Assembly (NCBI RefSeq): GCF_011761565.1
Contig: NZ_JAASRM010000001.1
Span: 2,604,139 to 2,668,138 of the forward strand
Direction of reading: 5' to 3'
Length of the DNA: 64,000 nt
Source: Rhizomicrobium palustre
Lineage (GTDB): Bacteria > Pseudomonadota > Alphaproteobacteria > Micropepsales > Micropepsaceae
Shown in pieces: positions 1-9,100 of this stretch; position 1 is the stretch's first letter, and each line of letters begins with the position of its first letter. The notes beneath the pieces are model-generated. The model was not told the DNA's origin. It saw nothing but the letters and a program-made list of their open reading frames with translations, and searched no databases. The position numbers and the translations under genes were made by a program.

Positions 1-7
1 GTCGGCC

Positions 8-334
8 ATGCTGTTTGGCTTTGGGGTCTGCGTGTTTTTCTATACCGGCAGTGCCCTTGCTTACGCAGATGAGATGTTCGACACGGCGCCAACCCGCATC
101 GTCTCCACCGTGGTGGTCGATCATCACGTGAACCATGGCCGCAGCACCAGCTACACGGTGTCTGTGGCGCCATGGCGAGCTGGTGGAGGCGCCACTGATT
201 TTTCCGTTACCAGCGCCGAATATCTCGCCTGGGGCCTCGGCGCGACAGTATGCGTTCGGGAGGGTAAGGGCGCGCTGGGCTGGGCTTGGGTCAAGCTAAA
301 GAGCTGCCGGTCGGGCGGTGTGCATGATTCCTAA
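8..334 (+). CDS. Membrane-anchored hypothetical protein, probably 5'-truncated
   Basis: About 108 residues are visible. The first ATG is seven bases from the window edge and the frame stays open upstream, so the true start may lie outside. The N-terminal part (about residues 1-20) is a hydrophobic segment that could be a membrane span or signal. It is followed by a polar domain of about 85 residues with a Cys near its C-terminus and an HGRSTSYTV segment, a pattern seen in small alphaproteobacterial periplasmic-domain proteins. I recognise no enzymatic motif. Function unknown. Confidence 0.55.
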   Translation: MLFGFGVCVFFYTGSALAYADEMFDTAPTRIVSTVVVDHHVNHGRSTSYTVSVAPWRAGGGATDFSVTSAEYLAWGLGATVCVREGKGALGWAWVKLKSCRSGGVHDS

Positions 335-431
335 CATAGCGGTTCTCTGTCATAAATTAATCCTGTGCCCTCCCGCCGCTATCTTGACCTTACGGGCAAA
401 AACCTGGACCGTCCTGAATGTGACATGACGG

Positions 432-1733
432 TTGGGGTACTGTTTGTCTGCATCGGGCGGTGGGGACCCGCGTATTTTCAATATCCGGCAAGCGGCTTTG
501 GGGGCGGCTGCCGCGGGCAGGCTGGACGAAGCTGCGCGGCTTTGGGATCAGCTTTTACGCCTGTTTCCTAATCATCCCGAAGCCCTGCATTTCATGGCCC
601 AGCGCGCGCTGCAAAAGGGCGACGCCAAAACTGCGCGGGGTTTGCTGGAAACTGCGGTGCGAGCCGCGCCGCGCGATCCGGTACTGCATCTCGCCTTGGC
701 CTATGCCTGCCGCGTCCTTGGCGATGATGGGGCGGAGATGGAGGCGCTCACCGGCGCGCTGATCGCCGATCCTTATTGCTATCCCGCGCTGCTCGCCAAA
801 GCTGCCGCCTTTTCCCGCCATGGGCTGAAGCGCCAAGCCGCGCGGCTTTACAAGGATGCGCTTGCCATTGTGCCGCCCGACGAACGGCTCTCGCCGCAAC
901 TGCGCGAAGAGGTGGCTGTGGCGCGCGCCGCCGTACGCGCGAATATGGAGTCGCTGGATAGCTTTCTCGCTAACCGTCTGGGCGCGCTGAACGAACGCTT
1001 CAGCGCCGCGCAAACCGCCCGCGTGCTCGAGGCGAAAGAGGCCATGATCGGGCGGACGCGCATTTATGCCTCGGAAGCGAGCCTCTACCGCGTGCCGGGG
1101 CTGCCCGCAGTGCCCTTCTTTGATCGTAGCTTCTTTCCGTGGATGGAGGCGCTGGAGGCGCAGACCGACATTATCCGTGACGAGCTCGTGGCGCTTCTGG
1201 ATACGCGCGGTGACGACTTCGCGCCCTACCTCAATTACCCCGCCGGCGCGCCGCTGGAGCAATGGAAAGAGCTCAACCGCTCCCCTCGCTGGACCACCCT
1301 TTACCTCTTCAAGGATGGAGCGCCCGTGGAGGAGCATTGCGCGTTGTGCCCGCTGACCGCTGCCGCGCTGGACCAGGTGCCGCTCGCCGTCATCCCAGGT
1401 GCCGAGCCCACCGCGATGTTTTCCGCGCTGGAGCCGCACACCACCATCCCGGCCCACACCGGCATCACCAATGCGCGCGCGGTGGTGCATCTGCCATTGA
1501 TCCTGCCGGGCGACTGCCGCTTCCGTGTGGGGAATGAAACCCGCCCCTGGAAAATGGGCGAGGCCTGGGCATTCGACGACAGTATTGAGCATGAGGCCGT
1601 CAACGGCTCGGGCGAACGCCGCGTCATCCTCATTTTCAACGTGTGGAATCCCTATCTCTCTGAGGTCGAGCGCGACTACGCGGCAGCGTTGATTTCGGGA
1701 TACTACGCCTATCTGGCGGAGGAGGGGGCCTAG
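432..1733 (+). CDS. TPR-repeat aspartyl/asparaginyl beta-hydroxylase family protein
   Basis: The N-terminal ~160 residues are alpha-helical TPR-like repeats (alternating Ala/Leu pattern, LFPNHPEAL). The C-terminal ~200 residues match the 2-oxoglutarate/Fe(II)-dependent Asp/Asn hydroxylase fold. An HTGITN motif (His about 342) and an EHE motif (His about 387) are spaced 45 residues apart, as in the two-histidine AspH family, with an RxVxH segment between them. The family hydroxylates Asp or Asn side chains; the substrate here is unknown. The start is uncertain: an in-frame stop lies at 426-428, so only TTG codons at 432 or 444 can begin this frame before the repeats. No signal peptide is seen, so it is probably cytoplasmic. 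Confidence 0.85.
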   Translation: MGYCLSASGGGDPRIFNIRQAALGAAAAGRLDEAARLWDQLLRLFPNHPEALHFMAQRALQKGDAKTARGLLETAVRAAPRDPVLHLALAYACRVLGDDGAEMEALTGALIADPYCYPALLAKAAAFSRHGLKRQAARLYKDALAIVPPDERLSPQLREEVAVARAAVRANMESLDSFLANRLGALNERFSAAQTARVLEAKEAMIGRTRIYASEASLYRVPGLPAVPFFDRSFFPWMEALEAQTDIIRDELVALLDTRGDDFAPYLNYPAGAPLEQWKELNRSPRWTTLYLFKDGAPVEEHCALCPLTAAALDQVPLAVIPGAEPTAMFSALEPHTTIPAHTGITNARAVVHLPLILPGDCRFRVGNETRPWKMGEAWAFDDSIEHEAVNGSGERRVILIFNVWNPYLSEVERDYAAALISGYYAYLAEEGA

Positions 1734-1796
1734 CTTTTCCCTTCCCATCCTGGCCCCTCCTGCTATGAGAGGGGGTGTCTTTCAGAGTTTTGCTGA

Positions 1797-2057
1797 ATGG
1801 AATCGCCGTTGATTTCCGCCGTGGGGCTGGTTGCCGCCTTCTGCACCACCCTGGCCTATGTCCCGCAGGTCTGGCGGATCTGGAAAACACGCTCCACGGC
1901 CGACATTTCCCTCGGCATGTTCGCGCTGATGAATTTCGGCGTCGCCTTGTGGCTGGTCTACGGGATCGCCATCGGAAGCTGGCCGGTCGCCATCGCCAAT
2001 GGGGCGACTTTGGTGTTGGCGGGGGCCATCCTGGTTTTGAAACTCAAGCACGGCTGA
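1797..2057 (+). CDS. SemiSWEET-type PQ-loop sugar transporter
   Basis: This 86-residue protein has three predicted membrane helices and the PQ-loop signature YVPQVWRIWKTRSTADIS. That is one triple-helix bundle, as in bacterial SemiSWEETs, which dimerise to make a sugar uniporter in the inner membrane. Length and layout fit the family (85-100 residues). The ATG at 1797 is favoured because it directly precedes the first hydrophobic helix. It stands alone between the hydroxylase and the rubrerythrin gene. The actual substrate (glucose, sucrose or other) cannot be told from sequence. Confidence 0.88.
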   Translation: MESPLISAVGLVAAFCTTLAYVPQVWRIWKTRSTADISLGMFALMNFGVALWLVYGIAIGSWPVAIANGATLVLAGAILVLKLKHG

Positions 2058-2126
2058 GCCAATTTGACGTCTGTCGGCGCAGGGCAAGCGCTGCCACCTT
2101 GCATTGTTCCAATGTGAGGAAAATAG

Positions 2127-2627
2127 ATGTCGACCAAAGGCAATCTGAAGACGGCGTTTGCGGGCGAGAGCCAAGCGAACCAGAAATATCTCGCTTACGC
2201 TGAAAAGGCGACGCGCGATGGCTATCCCGTGGTGGCCAAGCTCTTTCGCGCCGTGGCCGCGGCTGAAGCCATTCATGCCCGCAATCATCTGAAGGCGCTC
2301 GAAGGCATCAAGACGACGCTCGAAAACCTCACCGATGCGCAAGGCGGCGAGGATTACGAGATCACCGAGATGTACCCCCCGATGATCGCGGCGGCGGAAG
2401 CAGAAGGCGATAAGCGCGCTTCCCGCTCCATGCATTACGCCCTCGAAGTCGAGAAGGTGCATTACGAGCTTTATGGCACCGCCATTGCCGCGGTGACCGA
2501 AGGCAAGGACCTCGGCAATGTGACCGCGCATGTCTGCCCGATCTGCGGCCACACCGTGCTTGGCGACGCCCCCGATAACTGCCCCGTCTGCGGCTGCGCC
2601 GGCAAAAGCTATATCGAGATCGCGTAA
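2127..2627 (+). CDS. Rubrerythrin
   Basis: A 166-residue protein with an N-terminal ferritin-like diiron domain (GESQANQKY, then EAIHARNH, and a second Glu/His helix around residues 95-130). It ends in a rubredoxin-like domain with two CxxCG knuckles (CPICGHTVLG and CPVCGCAG). Rubrerythrins reduce hydrogen peroxide in the cytoplasm, taking electrons through the rubredoxin iron. Length is close to the usual ~190, so the linker is short. An AGGAAA sequence lies 5' of the ATG. It converges on poxB, with a GC-rich hairpin between. Confidence 0.92.
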   Translation: MSTKGNLKTAFAGESQANQKYLAYAEKATRDGYPVVAKLFRAVAAAEAIHARNHLKALEGIKTTLENLTDAQGGEDYEITEMYPPMIAAAEAEGDKRASRSMHYALEVEKVHYELYGTAIAAVTEGKDLGNVTAHVCPICGHTVLGDAPDNCPVCGCAGKSYIEIA

Positions 2628-2635
2628 GGGCGGTT

Positions 2636-2660
2636 GCCCCCGCCGGTTCAAAGCGGGGGC
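2636..2660. terminator. Hairpin between convergent rubrerythrin and poxB genes
   Basis: An inverted repeat with 8-base arms (GCCCCCGC at 2636-2643 and GCGGGGGC at 2653-2660) fills the 39-bp gap between two convergent genes. There is no T-tract, so it may be a weak bidirectional terminator or simply a stable mRNA end. Confidence 0.5.
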
Positions 2661-2666
2661 CGTCAC

Positions 2667-4388
2667 TCACCGCCAGTTGGTTTTGGCGAGTTCGACCAGC
2701 TCGTTGCCTTTGCCGTTGATGATCGCGCGCATCATGTAGAGGCTGAAGCCTTTGGCTTGTTCCAGGGTGATCTGCGGCGGAATGGCGAGTTCCTGTTTCG
2801 CGGTCATGACATCGACCAGGACCGGCCCCGGATGGGCGAGGGCCTCGTCGAGCGCGGCGGGCAGAAGTTTCGCATCTTCCACGCGCAGCGCCTTGATGCC
2901 GATAGCCTCGGCCACTTTGGTGAAGTCTGGACTGTTGAGGTCGGTATCGTCGGAGATATAGCCGCCCGCCTTCATTTCCATCGCCACGAAGCCAAGGCTA
3001 CGATTGTGGAAGATGACGATCTTCACCGGCAGATCGAGCTGGCGCAGCGATAGGATATCGCCCATCAGCATGGCAAAACCGCCATCGCCGCACATCGCGA
3101 TGACTTGGCGGTCCGGTGCGACAGCTTGCGCGCCGATGGCTTGGCACATGGCATTGGCCATCGAGCCGTGATTGAACGAGCCGATCAGCCGCCGCTTGCC
3201 GTTCATTTTCAGATAGCGCGCCGCCCACACCGTCGGGGTGCCGACATCGCAGGTAAAGATGGCATCCTCGCTGGCTTTCTCGCTGATCAGCTTTGCCAGA
3301 TATTGCGGATGAATCTGCCCGATCTCGCTTTTCTCCGTGGCGAGGTCGTCGAGGTCTTTGCGCGCCTTGGTATAGTGGTCCAGAGCGGTGGCAATGAAGC
3401 GGCTGTCGTCTTTGGCTTTCAGCTTGGGCAGAAGCGCTTCGATCGTCGCTTTCACATCGCCGATGATGCCGAGATCGACCTGGGTATGCGCACCCAAAGC
3501 TTCCGGCCGCACATCGATCTGCGCGATCTTGGCCTTGCCGGGATAAAAGGCGCGATAAGGAAAGGCCGAGCCCAATATAAGAAGTGTGTCGGCAGCTTCC
3601 ATGGCGTGATAGCCGGAAGAAAATCCGATCAGCCCGGTCATGCCGACATCATGGGGGTTATCCCATTCGACATGTTCCTTGCCGCGCAGCGCATGCACGA
3701 TAGGGGCCTTCAAGGTTTCAGCAAGGCGCAGCACCTCGTCATGCGCGCCTGCGCAGCCCGCACCGCAGAGAAGCGTGGTCTTGCTCGAGGCGTTCAGCAT
3801 CGCCGCCAGCGCGTCGAGATCTTGTGTTGGAGGCAGGGTGATGCCCGGCTCGGGCGTATTCCAGCGCACTTCGATCTCGCCCGGCATGTCTTTCAGCGCG
3901 ACGTCGCCGGGCAGCACGATCACCGCGACGCCTTTTTTCAGGATGGCGGTACGCATGGCGATTTCCAGGACGCGCGGCATCTGTTCCGGGTTGGAAATCA
4001 GCTCGCAATAGACGCTGCATTCGCGAAACAGCTCTTGCGGATGGGTTTCCTGGAAATACCCCGAGCCGATTTCCGCCGAAGGAATGTGAGCGGCTATCGC
4101 CAGCACCGGCACATGGCTGCGATTGCAATCGTAAAGCCCGTTGATGAGATGCAGATTGCCCGGCCCGCAGGAACCCGCGCAGACTGCGAGCTTGCCCGTC
4201 AAATGCGCCTCGGCGCCCGCAGCGAAGGCAGCCACTTCCTCATGCCGCGTGCCCATCCAGCGGATTTTCTGCTGGCGGTGCAGGCTGTCGGAAAGTCCGT
4301 TCAGAGAGTCGCCCGTAACGCCCCAAATGCGTTCGACACCCGCCGCAGAAAGATGACGGGCGATATAATAAGCAATGCTTTCGGCCAT
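2667..4388 (-). CDS. poxB: Pyruvate dehydrogenase (quinone), thiamine-dependent
   Basis: A 573-residue thiamine-diphosphate enzyme, essentially the length of E. coli PoxB (572). It has the N-terminal TPP domain with catalytic Glu in TRHEEVAAF, a central FAD domain, and the C-terminal TPP-binding [11 protein letters not shown]...HN motif. The C-terminal tail [14 protein letters not shown]...AKTNW closely resembles the PoxB tail that binds membrane lipid, which separates it from acetolactate synthases. It should oxidise pyruvate to acetate and CO2 and pass electrons to ubiquinone at the inner membrane. The next gene on this strand is a flavoprotein 177 bp upstream. Confidence 0.92.
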   Translation of the reverse strand: MAESIAYYIARHLSAAGVERIWGVTGDSLNGLSDSLHRQQKIRWMGTRHEEVAAFAAGAEAHLTGKLAVCAGSCGPGNLHLINGLYDCNRSHVPVLAIAAHIPSAEIGSGYFQETHPQELFRECSVYCELISNPEQMPRVLEIAMRTAILKKGVAVIVLPGDVALKDMPGEIEVRWNTPEPGITLPPTQDLDALAAMLNASSKTTLLCGAGCAGAHDEVLRLAETLKAPIVHALRGKEHVEWDNPHDVGMTGLIGFSSGYHAMEAADTLLILGSAFPYRAFYPGKAKIAQIDVRPEALGAHTQVDLGIIGDVKATIEALLPKLKAKDDSRFIATALDHYTKARKDLDDLATEKSEIGQIHPQYLAKLISEKASEDAIFTCDVGTPTVWAARYLKMNGKRRLIGSFNHGSMANAMCQAIGAQAVAPDRQVIAMCGDGGFAMLMGDILSLRQLDLPVKIVIFHNRSLGFVAMEMKAGGYISDDTDLNSPDFTKVAEAIGIKALRVEDAKLLPAALDEALAHPGPVLVDVMTAKQELAIPPQITLEQAKGFSLYMMRAIINGKGNELVELAKTNWR

Positions 4389-4564
4389 GATGGGTCACCT
4401 GGATCGCGCTGTGAACATCCTGAACGCATATCCTTCCCGCAGCGCCGAACTTATCTAGAACGATTTCGGCGTCTTTATCGCTGTTACGCCCGCGCGCAGG
4501 CTCGCTGCAACAAAAGAGGCTGCATGGCTGCCGTGCGGCTGAGGTATCGCTCGCGACGCGGAAG

Positions 4565-6208
4565 TTACGCGGGAACCGCCTGTTGCGCGGCGAGGTAAGA
4601 ATGAAGCTGCGCCACCACTTGCGCGCCTTCGCCCACCGCGGCTGCAACGCGCTTGACGGAACCCGAGCGGACATCGCCAATCGCAAAGATGCCGGGAATA
4701 TTGGTTTCCAGCGGGCGCGCCGCATCGCTGGCAAAATCATCGGTGGCAATGAAACCTTTTTCACAAAGCTTCAGCCCCGAAGCACCCAGCCAATCGGTAT
4801 TGGGATCGGCGCCGATGAATAAAAAGAGATGGCGCATTTCGTGGCGGCTTTCTTCGCCGTCGCCATCGCGCCAGCGCACGGCCTGCAAAATCCCGTTCTC
4901 GCCTTCCAGCGCGGTGATTTCCGTCTTGGTCAAGACTTCGATATTGGGCTGGGCGGCGATGCGATCAATCAGATAACGCGACATGGTGGCTTCAAGTCCG
5001 CGCCGCGCCAAAAGCCAGACCTTCTTGGCATTGGCGGCAAGATAGACCGCCGCTTGTCCCGCCGAGTTCCCGGCCCCCACAAGCGCGACCTCTTGGGCCG
5101 AACACAGCTTGGCTTCCAAAGGCGAGGCCCAATAATGCACCGATGTGCCGTCAAAGCCGCTCAAATTATTGAGGCCAAGGCTTCGATAACGTGCGCCTGT
5201 GGCGATGATGATGGCGCGGGCGCGCAAGATCTCGTCATTGGCAAGATGCAAGGTGAAGCCGTCCTCTTCGCGCGATAGCCTCTGCACTTCGTCGGGGATA
5301 GCCATTTCGACGCCGAATTTTTGCGCCTGATTGAAGGCGCGCGCCATAAGCGCCATGCCCGAGATGCCGGTGGGAAAGCCGAGATAATTCTCGATCCGCG
5401 CCGAAGCGCCTGCCTGTCCGCCAAAGGATCGGCAATCCAGTACAATGGCTGATAGGCCTTCGGAACCGGCATACACCGCTGCGGCCAATCCGGCTGGCCC
5501 CGCGCCCACAATCGCGACATCGTAGAGCCGGTTGGGGTCGATCGCGCGCACCAAGCCGATGCAGCGCGCGAGCTGGTCTTCACTCGGATTATGCAAGATA
5601 TCGCCACTGGGGCAGATCACCAGCGGCCACTCGTCTTCCGGCACGCCTTCCAGCATGGTGCGCGCGCTGGCATCGTTCTCGGGATCGAGGCGTTGGTGGG
5701 GATGGCCATTGCGCGAAAGAAATCCCTGTAGCCGCAACACGCCGCCATTTTCTGCCGGGCCCACGATCACCGGTCCGCCGACGCCATCTTCCAATAACCC
5801 TACGCGGCGCAAGATGAGCGCGCGCATGATGCGTTCGCCAAGTTCGGCCTCGCTGACCAGGACATGGCGCAGCCTCTCGGAGTTCAGCACCAGGACCTTG
5901 GTATCGCCTTCCGCTTGGGCATCCACCAGAAAGGGCCGCCCGGAAAGCTGTGAGATTTCGCCGGAAAAAGAGCCCGGATCGTGAATGGCGATAGGGCCTT
6001 CATGGCCTTGTCCGGTCACCACCACGCGGCCGGATTTGATTACAAAAGCCGCATCGCCTTTCTCGCCCGCGCGCGCCAGATACTCGCCATCGCGATAAAG
6101 CCGCTCCTCGCCGAAGCGCTCCAGGGTTGCGATTTCCGATGCGGTAAAAACCGGAAACATCTGGGCGTGGCGCGTATCGCGAACACTGACCAAGCTGGCC
6201 TCCTTCAA
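4565..6208 (-). CDS. Cyclic-nucleotide-binding / thioredoxin-reductase-like flavoprotein fusion
   Basis: A 547-residue fusion. Residues ~15-130 are a CRP-type cyclic-nucleotide-binding barrel (GEYLARAGEKGD, PGSFSGEISQLSGRP). Residues ~135-225 look like a thioredoxin/glutaredoxin-fold linker domain. Residues ~228-545 are a class II thioredoxin reductase-like module with FAD motif GAGPAGLAAAVYA and NADPH motif GAGNSAGQAA. The redox-active CxxC of thioredoxin reductase is absent: the equivalent region reads DCRSFGGQAG. The protein therefore cannot reduce thioredoxin by the usual route. Its partner and ligand are unknown. Related three-part proteins are known as 'cNMP-binding FAD-dependent oxidoreductases' without a firm function. 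It is divergent from nothing and may be read alone. Confidence 0.85.
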   Translation of the reverse strand: MKEASLVSVRDTRHAQMFPVFTASEIATLERFGEERLYRDGEYLARAGEKGDAAFVIKSGRVVVTGQGHEGPIAIHDPGSFSGEISQLSGRPFLVDAQAEGDTKVLVLNSERLRHVLVSEAELGERIMRALILRRVGLLEDGVGGPVIVGPAENGGVLRLQGFLSRNGHPHQRLDPENDASARTMLEGVPEDEWPLVICPSGDILHNPSEDQLARCIGLVRAIDPNRLYDVAIVGAGPAGLAAAVYAGSEGLSAIVLDCRSFGGQAGASARIENYLGFPTGISGMALMARAFNQAQKFGVEMAIPDEVQRLSREEDGFTLHLANDEILRARAIIIATGARYRSLGLNNLSGFDGTSVHYWASPLEAKLCSAQEVALVGAGNSAGQAAVYLAANAKKVWLLARRGLEATMSRYLIDRIAAQPNIEVLTKTEITALEGENGILQAVRWRDGDGEESRHEMRHLFLFIGADPNTDWLGASGLKLCEKGFIATDDFASDAARPLETNIPGIFAIGDVRSGSVKRVAAAVGEGAQVVAQLHSYLAAQQAVPA

Positions 6209-6329
6209 GCGAGTTCAGCTTCAGTATGGTGCGGTGCGCGCGAATGTACACAGACGGAATTGCTTGCCGTAACGATATGTGGTGCAAATAAATGCGGGTT
6301 TCATACAAGCACGTGAAATTGTGCTGCGC

Positions 6330-7232
6330 CTACCGCTTCTTGCCGAGCTGTTTGGCAAGAAAATCACCCATCGCGGTGACGCGTTGCGGTTTGGGGCCTC
6401 CGGGCGGGGTCAGCCAATAGACCGCGCCTTCCGGCAACGACCACTCAGGCAGCAAAATCTCGACCTCTTTTTTGGCGATGGCTTCGCGGGCGATGAATTC
6501 CGGCAAAATCCCCACGCCGATGCCGCCTAAGATCGAAGGCAGCATCGCCTCGCCATTATTGACGCGTAGCGGCCCGCTTGGGCGTACGCTTGCCACTTCG
6601 CCGTTCTTTTTCTTGAACTGCCACACGCCTTGGCGCAGCTGATAGGAATAGGTCAGTGCCTTATGCTCGCTCAAATGCATGGGATGTTTTGGCCGCCCAT
6701 GCTCTTTCAGATAGGCGGGCGCCGCCAAGAGATAGAGCGGCATGCCGCAAAGCCGCTTTGCCATCAGCGAGGAATCCGGCAGGGCCGCAATGCGGATCGC
6801 CGCGTCAAACCCATCGCCCACGATATCGACGAGATCATCGGAGAGATGCAGATCGACCTGCACTTCGGGATATTCACGAAAGAAGAGGGGCAAGAGCGGC
6901 GCCACATGCATCACGCCAAAGCTCATCGGCACAGCGATGCGAAGCAGCCCTCGCGGCGTCTGGCTTTGCGACAGGGCTTCGCTTTCGGCGGCTTCGCCTT
7001 CGGCCAGCATGGCGCTGGCGCGGGCCAAAAGCCGCTGTCCCGCTTCGGTGAGGGCAAGCTTTCTTGAGGTGCGATTGAACAGGCTCGCCCCCAGCCGCTG
7101 TTCCAGCCGCGTCACCGCTTTGGAGACCGTGGGTTTGGACATTTTCAGCTCGCCGGCGGCGCGCACAAAGCTTTGGAATTCCGCGACTTTAGCGAAAACA
7201 GCGAGAGCTTCGAAATCGGGCAGGGTGGCCAT
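6330..7232 (-). CDS. LysR-family transcriptional regulator, divergent from pirin
   Basis: A 300-residue LysR-type protein. The N-terminal winged helix-turn-helix (FEALAVFAKVAEFQSF...KPTVSKAVTRLEQRLG) is followed by the effector-binding domain. The start at 7232 is chosen over an ATG at 7274 because MATLPDFEAL matches the usual LysR N-terminus. The 7274 start would add 14 residues encoded in the palindromic promoter region. It is divergent from pirin/wrbA with 133 bp between starts, the classic layout for a LysR gene controlling its neighbour. The effector is unknown. Confidence 0.9.
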   Translation of the reverse strand: MATLPDFEALAVFAKVAEFQSFVRAAGELKMSKPTVSKAVTRLEQRLGASLFNRTSRKLALTEAGQRLLARASAMLAEGEAAESEALSQSQTPRGLLRIAVPMSFGVMHVAPLLPLFFREYPEVQVDLHLSDDLVDIVGDGFDAAIRIAALPDSSLMAKRLCGMPLYLLAAPAYLKEHGRPKHPMHLSEHKALTYSYQLRQGVWQFKKKNGEVASVRPSGPLRVNNGEAMLPSILGGIGVGILPEFIAREAIAKKEVEILLPEWSLPEGAVYWLTPPGGPKPQRVTAMGDFLAKQLGKKR

Positions 7233-7256
7233 GGCGAATCTTCGAGTGAATAGAAG

Positions 7257-7280
7257 GAAACAATGGGTTTCCATTGTTTC
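7257..7280. promoter_or_regulatory. Perfect inverted repeat in the lysR/pirin divergent promoter
   Basis: Arms GAAACAATGG (7257-7266) and CCATTGTTTC (7271-7280) are perfectly complementary, separated by four bases. The site lies 25 bp upstream of the LysR start and 86 bp upstream of pirin. It is a natural candidate operator for the adjacent LysR protein, although the spacing differs from the minimal T-N11-A box. Binding is inferred only from position and symmetry. Confidence 0.6.
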
Positions 7281-7365
7281 TATTTCTATTCGCCCCCCGG
7301 ATCAATAACTCTTGGCGGCAGAAAGAGGGCGGCCCCAACAAAGTGCGAGCCGCCAGGAGTATCAG

Positions 7366-8109
7366 ATGAGCGATACCAACACTATCGACACCAAAACCAT
7401 TGAAGCCAAAACCATCGAAGTGCGGCCCTTCAATTCTCTCGGTGGCGCGGACCATGGCTGGCTGAAGGCCAAGCACCACTTCTCCTTCGCCGATTACCAT
7501 GATCCCAAGCGGGAGCAGTGGGGCGCCTTGCGCGTCTGGAACGACGACGAGATCGCGCCGAACACCGGCTTTCCTCCGCATCCCCATGCGAACATGGAGA
7601 TCATCACCTATGTGCGCGATGGCGCCATCACCCATCAGGATTCGATGGGCAATAAGGGCCGCACCGTAGCCGGTGACGTGCAGGTGATGAGCGCAGGCAC
7701 GGGCGTGCGCCATGCCGAGTATAATCTCGAGCAGGAGCTGACGCGGATTTTCCAGATCTGGATCTTCCCGCGCGAACGCGGCGGTGCGCCGGCCTGGGGC
7801 TCCAAGCCTTTCCCTAAAGGTGACCGTTCGGGCCGTTTCGTCACCCTCGCTTCGGGCTTTGCTGAAGATACCGAGGCGCTTCCAATCCGTGCCGATGCCC
7901 GTGTTTTAGGTGCTACACTCAAAACTGGCGAAAGCGTTCAATACAGCCTCGGCAAAGGCCGTCATGCCTATCTGGTTCTGGCCAAAGGTGCGGTCGAGGT
8001 CGATGGCGTGAAGGTCAATGCCCGTGACGGTGCCGCGATTACCGGCGTGGAAAGCTTCACGGTAACGGCAAGCGATGAAGCCGAAATCGTGCTGGTCGAT
8101 TCTCTCTAA
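7366..8109 (+). CDS. Pirin family protein
   Basis: A 247-residue bicupin. The N-terminal cupin carries the metal-binding pirin signature GFPPHPHANMEIITYV with His residues and Glu, followed by HQDSMGN and GTGVRHAEYN. The ATG at 7366 is chosen because CAGGAG lies just upstream; an earlier in-frame start at 7312 has no such site. An odd repeat marks the N-terminus: TIDTKTIEAKTIEV. Bacterial pirins can have quercetinase activity or act as redox-linked regulators; which applies here cannot be told. It precedes wrbA by 41 bp, so the two are probably co-transcribed. Confidence 0.92.
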   Translation: MSDTNTIDTKTIEAKTIEVRPFNSLGGADHGWLKAKHHFSFADYHDPKREQWGALRVWNDDEIAPNTGFPPHPHANMEIITYVRDGAITHQDSMGNKGRTVAGDVQVMSAGTGVRHAEYNLEQELTRIFQIWIFPRERGGAPAWGSKPFPKGDRSGRFVTLASGFAEDTEALPIRADARVLGATLKTGESVQYSLGKGRHAYLVLAKGAVEVDGVKVNARDGAAITGVESFTVTASDEAEIVLVDSL

Positions 8110-8150
8110 CCCTTATTCGCCCCTAACTCTTAAAGCTAAGGAGTAGTGTG

Positions 8151-8750
8151 ATGCCCAAAGTCCTGGTCCTGTATTATTCGTCCTACGGTCATATCGAAAG
8201 CATGGCCAAAGCGGTCGCCGAAGGCGCGCGTGAGGTTGGTGCTGAGGTCGATATCAAGCGCGTGCCGGAATTGGTGCCGCCTGAAATCGCTGCCAAGGCC
8301 CATTTCAAGCTCGATCAAGAAGCGCCCGTCGCCAAGGTCGAGGAGCTGGCCGATTACGATGCGATCATTGTCGGCACCGGCACCCGCTTTGGCCGCATGT
8401 CGTCTCAGATGGCGAATTTCTTGGACCAGGCCGGCGGGCTGTGGGCGCGTGGCGCGCTCAATGGCAAGGTCGGTGGCGCTTTTACCTCCACCGCAACCCA
8501 GCATGGCGGTCAGGAAACCACGCTCTTTACGATCATTACAAACTTGCTTCATTTCGGCATGGTGATCGTGGGGCTGGATTACGGCCATGCGGGTCAGATG
8601 ACCCTCGATGAGATCACGGGCGGCTCGCCTTATGGCGCCTCCACCATCGCGGGCGGGGATGGCTCGCGTCAGCCCTCCGCGAATGAACTAACCGGCGCGC
8701 GGTATCAGGGCCGTAAGATCGCCGAAGTCGCCAAGAAGCTGCACGGCTGA
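8151..8750 (+). CDS. wrbA: NAD(P)H:quinone oxidoreductase, WrbA type
   Basis: A 199-residue flavodoxin-like protein. The FMN phosphate loop [12 protein letters not shown] is at the N-terminus, [19 protein letters not shown] is at residues ~76-94, and [14 protein letters not shown] follows, all typical of WrbA. The enzyme reduces quinones by two electrons, avoiding semiquinone radicals. AAGGAG at 8138-8143 supports the ATG at 8151 rather than the GTG at 8148. It follows pirin in a likely operon, consistent with a quinone or oxidative stress response controlled by the divergent LysR protein. Confidence 0.94.
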   Translation: MPKVLVLYYSSYGHIESMAKAVAEGAREVGAEVDIKRVPELVPPEIAAKAHFKLDQEAPVAKVEELADYDAIIVGTGTRFGRMSSQMANFLDQAGGLWARGALNGKVGGAFTSTATQHGGQETTLFTIITNLLHFGMVIVGLDYGHAGQMTLDEITGGSPYGASTIAGGDGSRQPSANELTGARYQGRKIAEVAKKLHG

Positions 8751-8765
8751 GGTGTGGTTGAGTTT

Positions 8766-8835
8766 GTCATGGCCGGGTTCCCGAGCCTTGCCTCCATCCC
8801 CCTCCGGGAGTGCGAGGTTGGAGCCCGGTCATGAC
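8766..8835. repeat. Extragenic imperfect inverted repeat (GTCATGGCCGGG type)
   Basis: The left arm starts GTCATGGCCGGGTTCC and the right arm ends GGAGCCCGGTCATGAC, giving a 70-bp imperfect palindrome 15 bp after wrbA. The same arm motif recurs at 31717-31825, so this is a dispersed extragenic repeat of the REP type common in alphaproteobacteria. Confidence 0.7.
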
Positions 8836-8944
8836 GCTCTAACGAGGGCAGGCGGACGTCCTGCTTAAACACGCGCCACGGGATTTTTGAGGGTCTTCGC
8901 GGTGCAATCGGACTCTCTCGCGGCAAGTTTGTATTTGCTTCAAA

Positions 8945-8979
8945 AAAGGGCGCTCCAGAGCGGGGCGCCCTTTGCTTTT
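8945..8979 (+). terminator. Rho-independent terminator downstream of wrbA
   Basis: Stem AAAGGGCGC (8945-8953) pairs perfectly with GCGCCCTTT (8965-8973) across an 11-base loop and is followed by GCTTTT. It lies 195 bp after wrbA, beyond the extragenic repeat. Confidence 0.7.
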
Positions 8980-9100
8980 GTGGCGGTCCATTACACGGGC
9001 GATATTTTCCGACCTTTGATGCAGGTAAGCCACACTGCTTGTTGCGGTAACGGCAACGGCTTTAGGCGTTTTGTTGCGCGTATTTTAGGCAGATGTCAAA

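Noticed and set aside
555-1748. Long minus-strand open frame of 397 residues opposite the hydroxylase gene
   Set aside because: It is a mirror of a high-GC real gene; no protein motif is seen, and the plus-strand frame has clear TPR and hydroxylase signatures.
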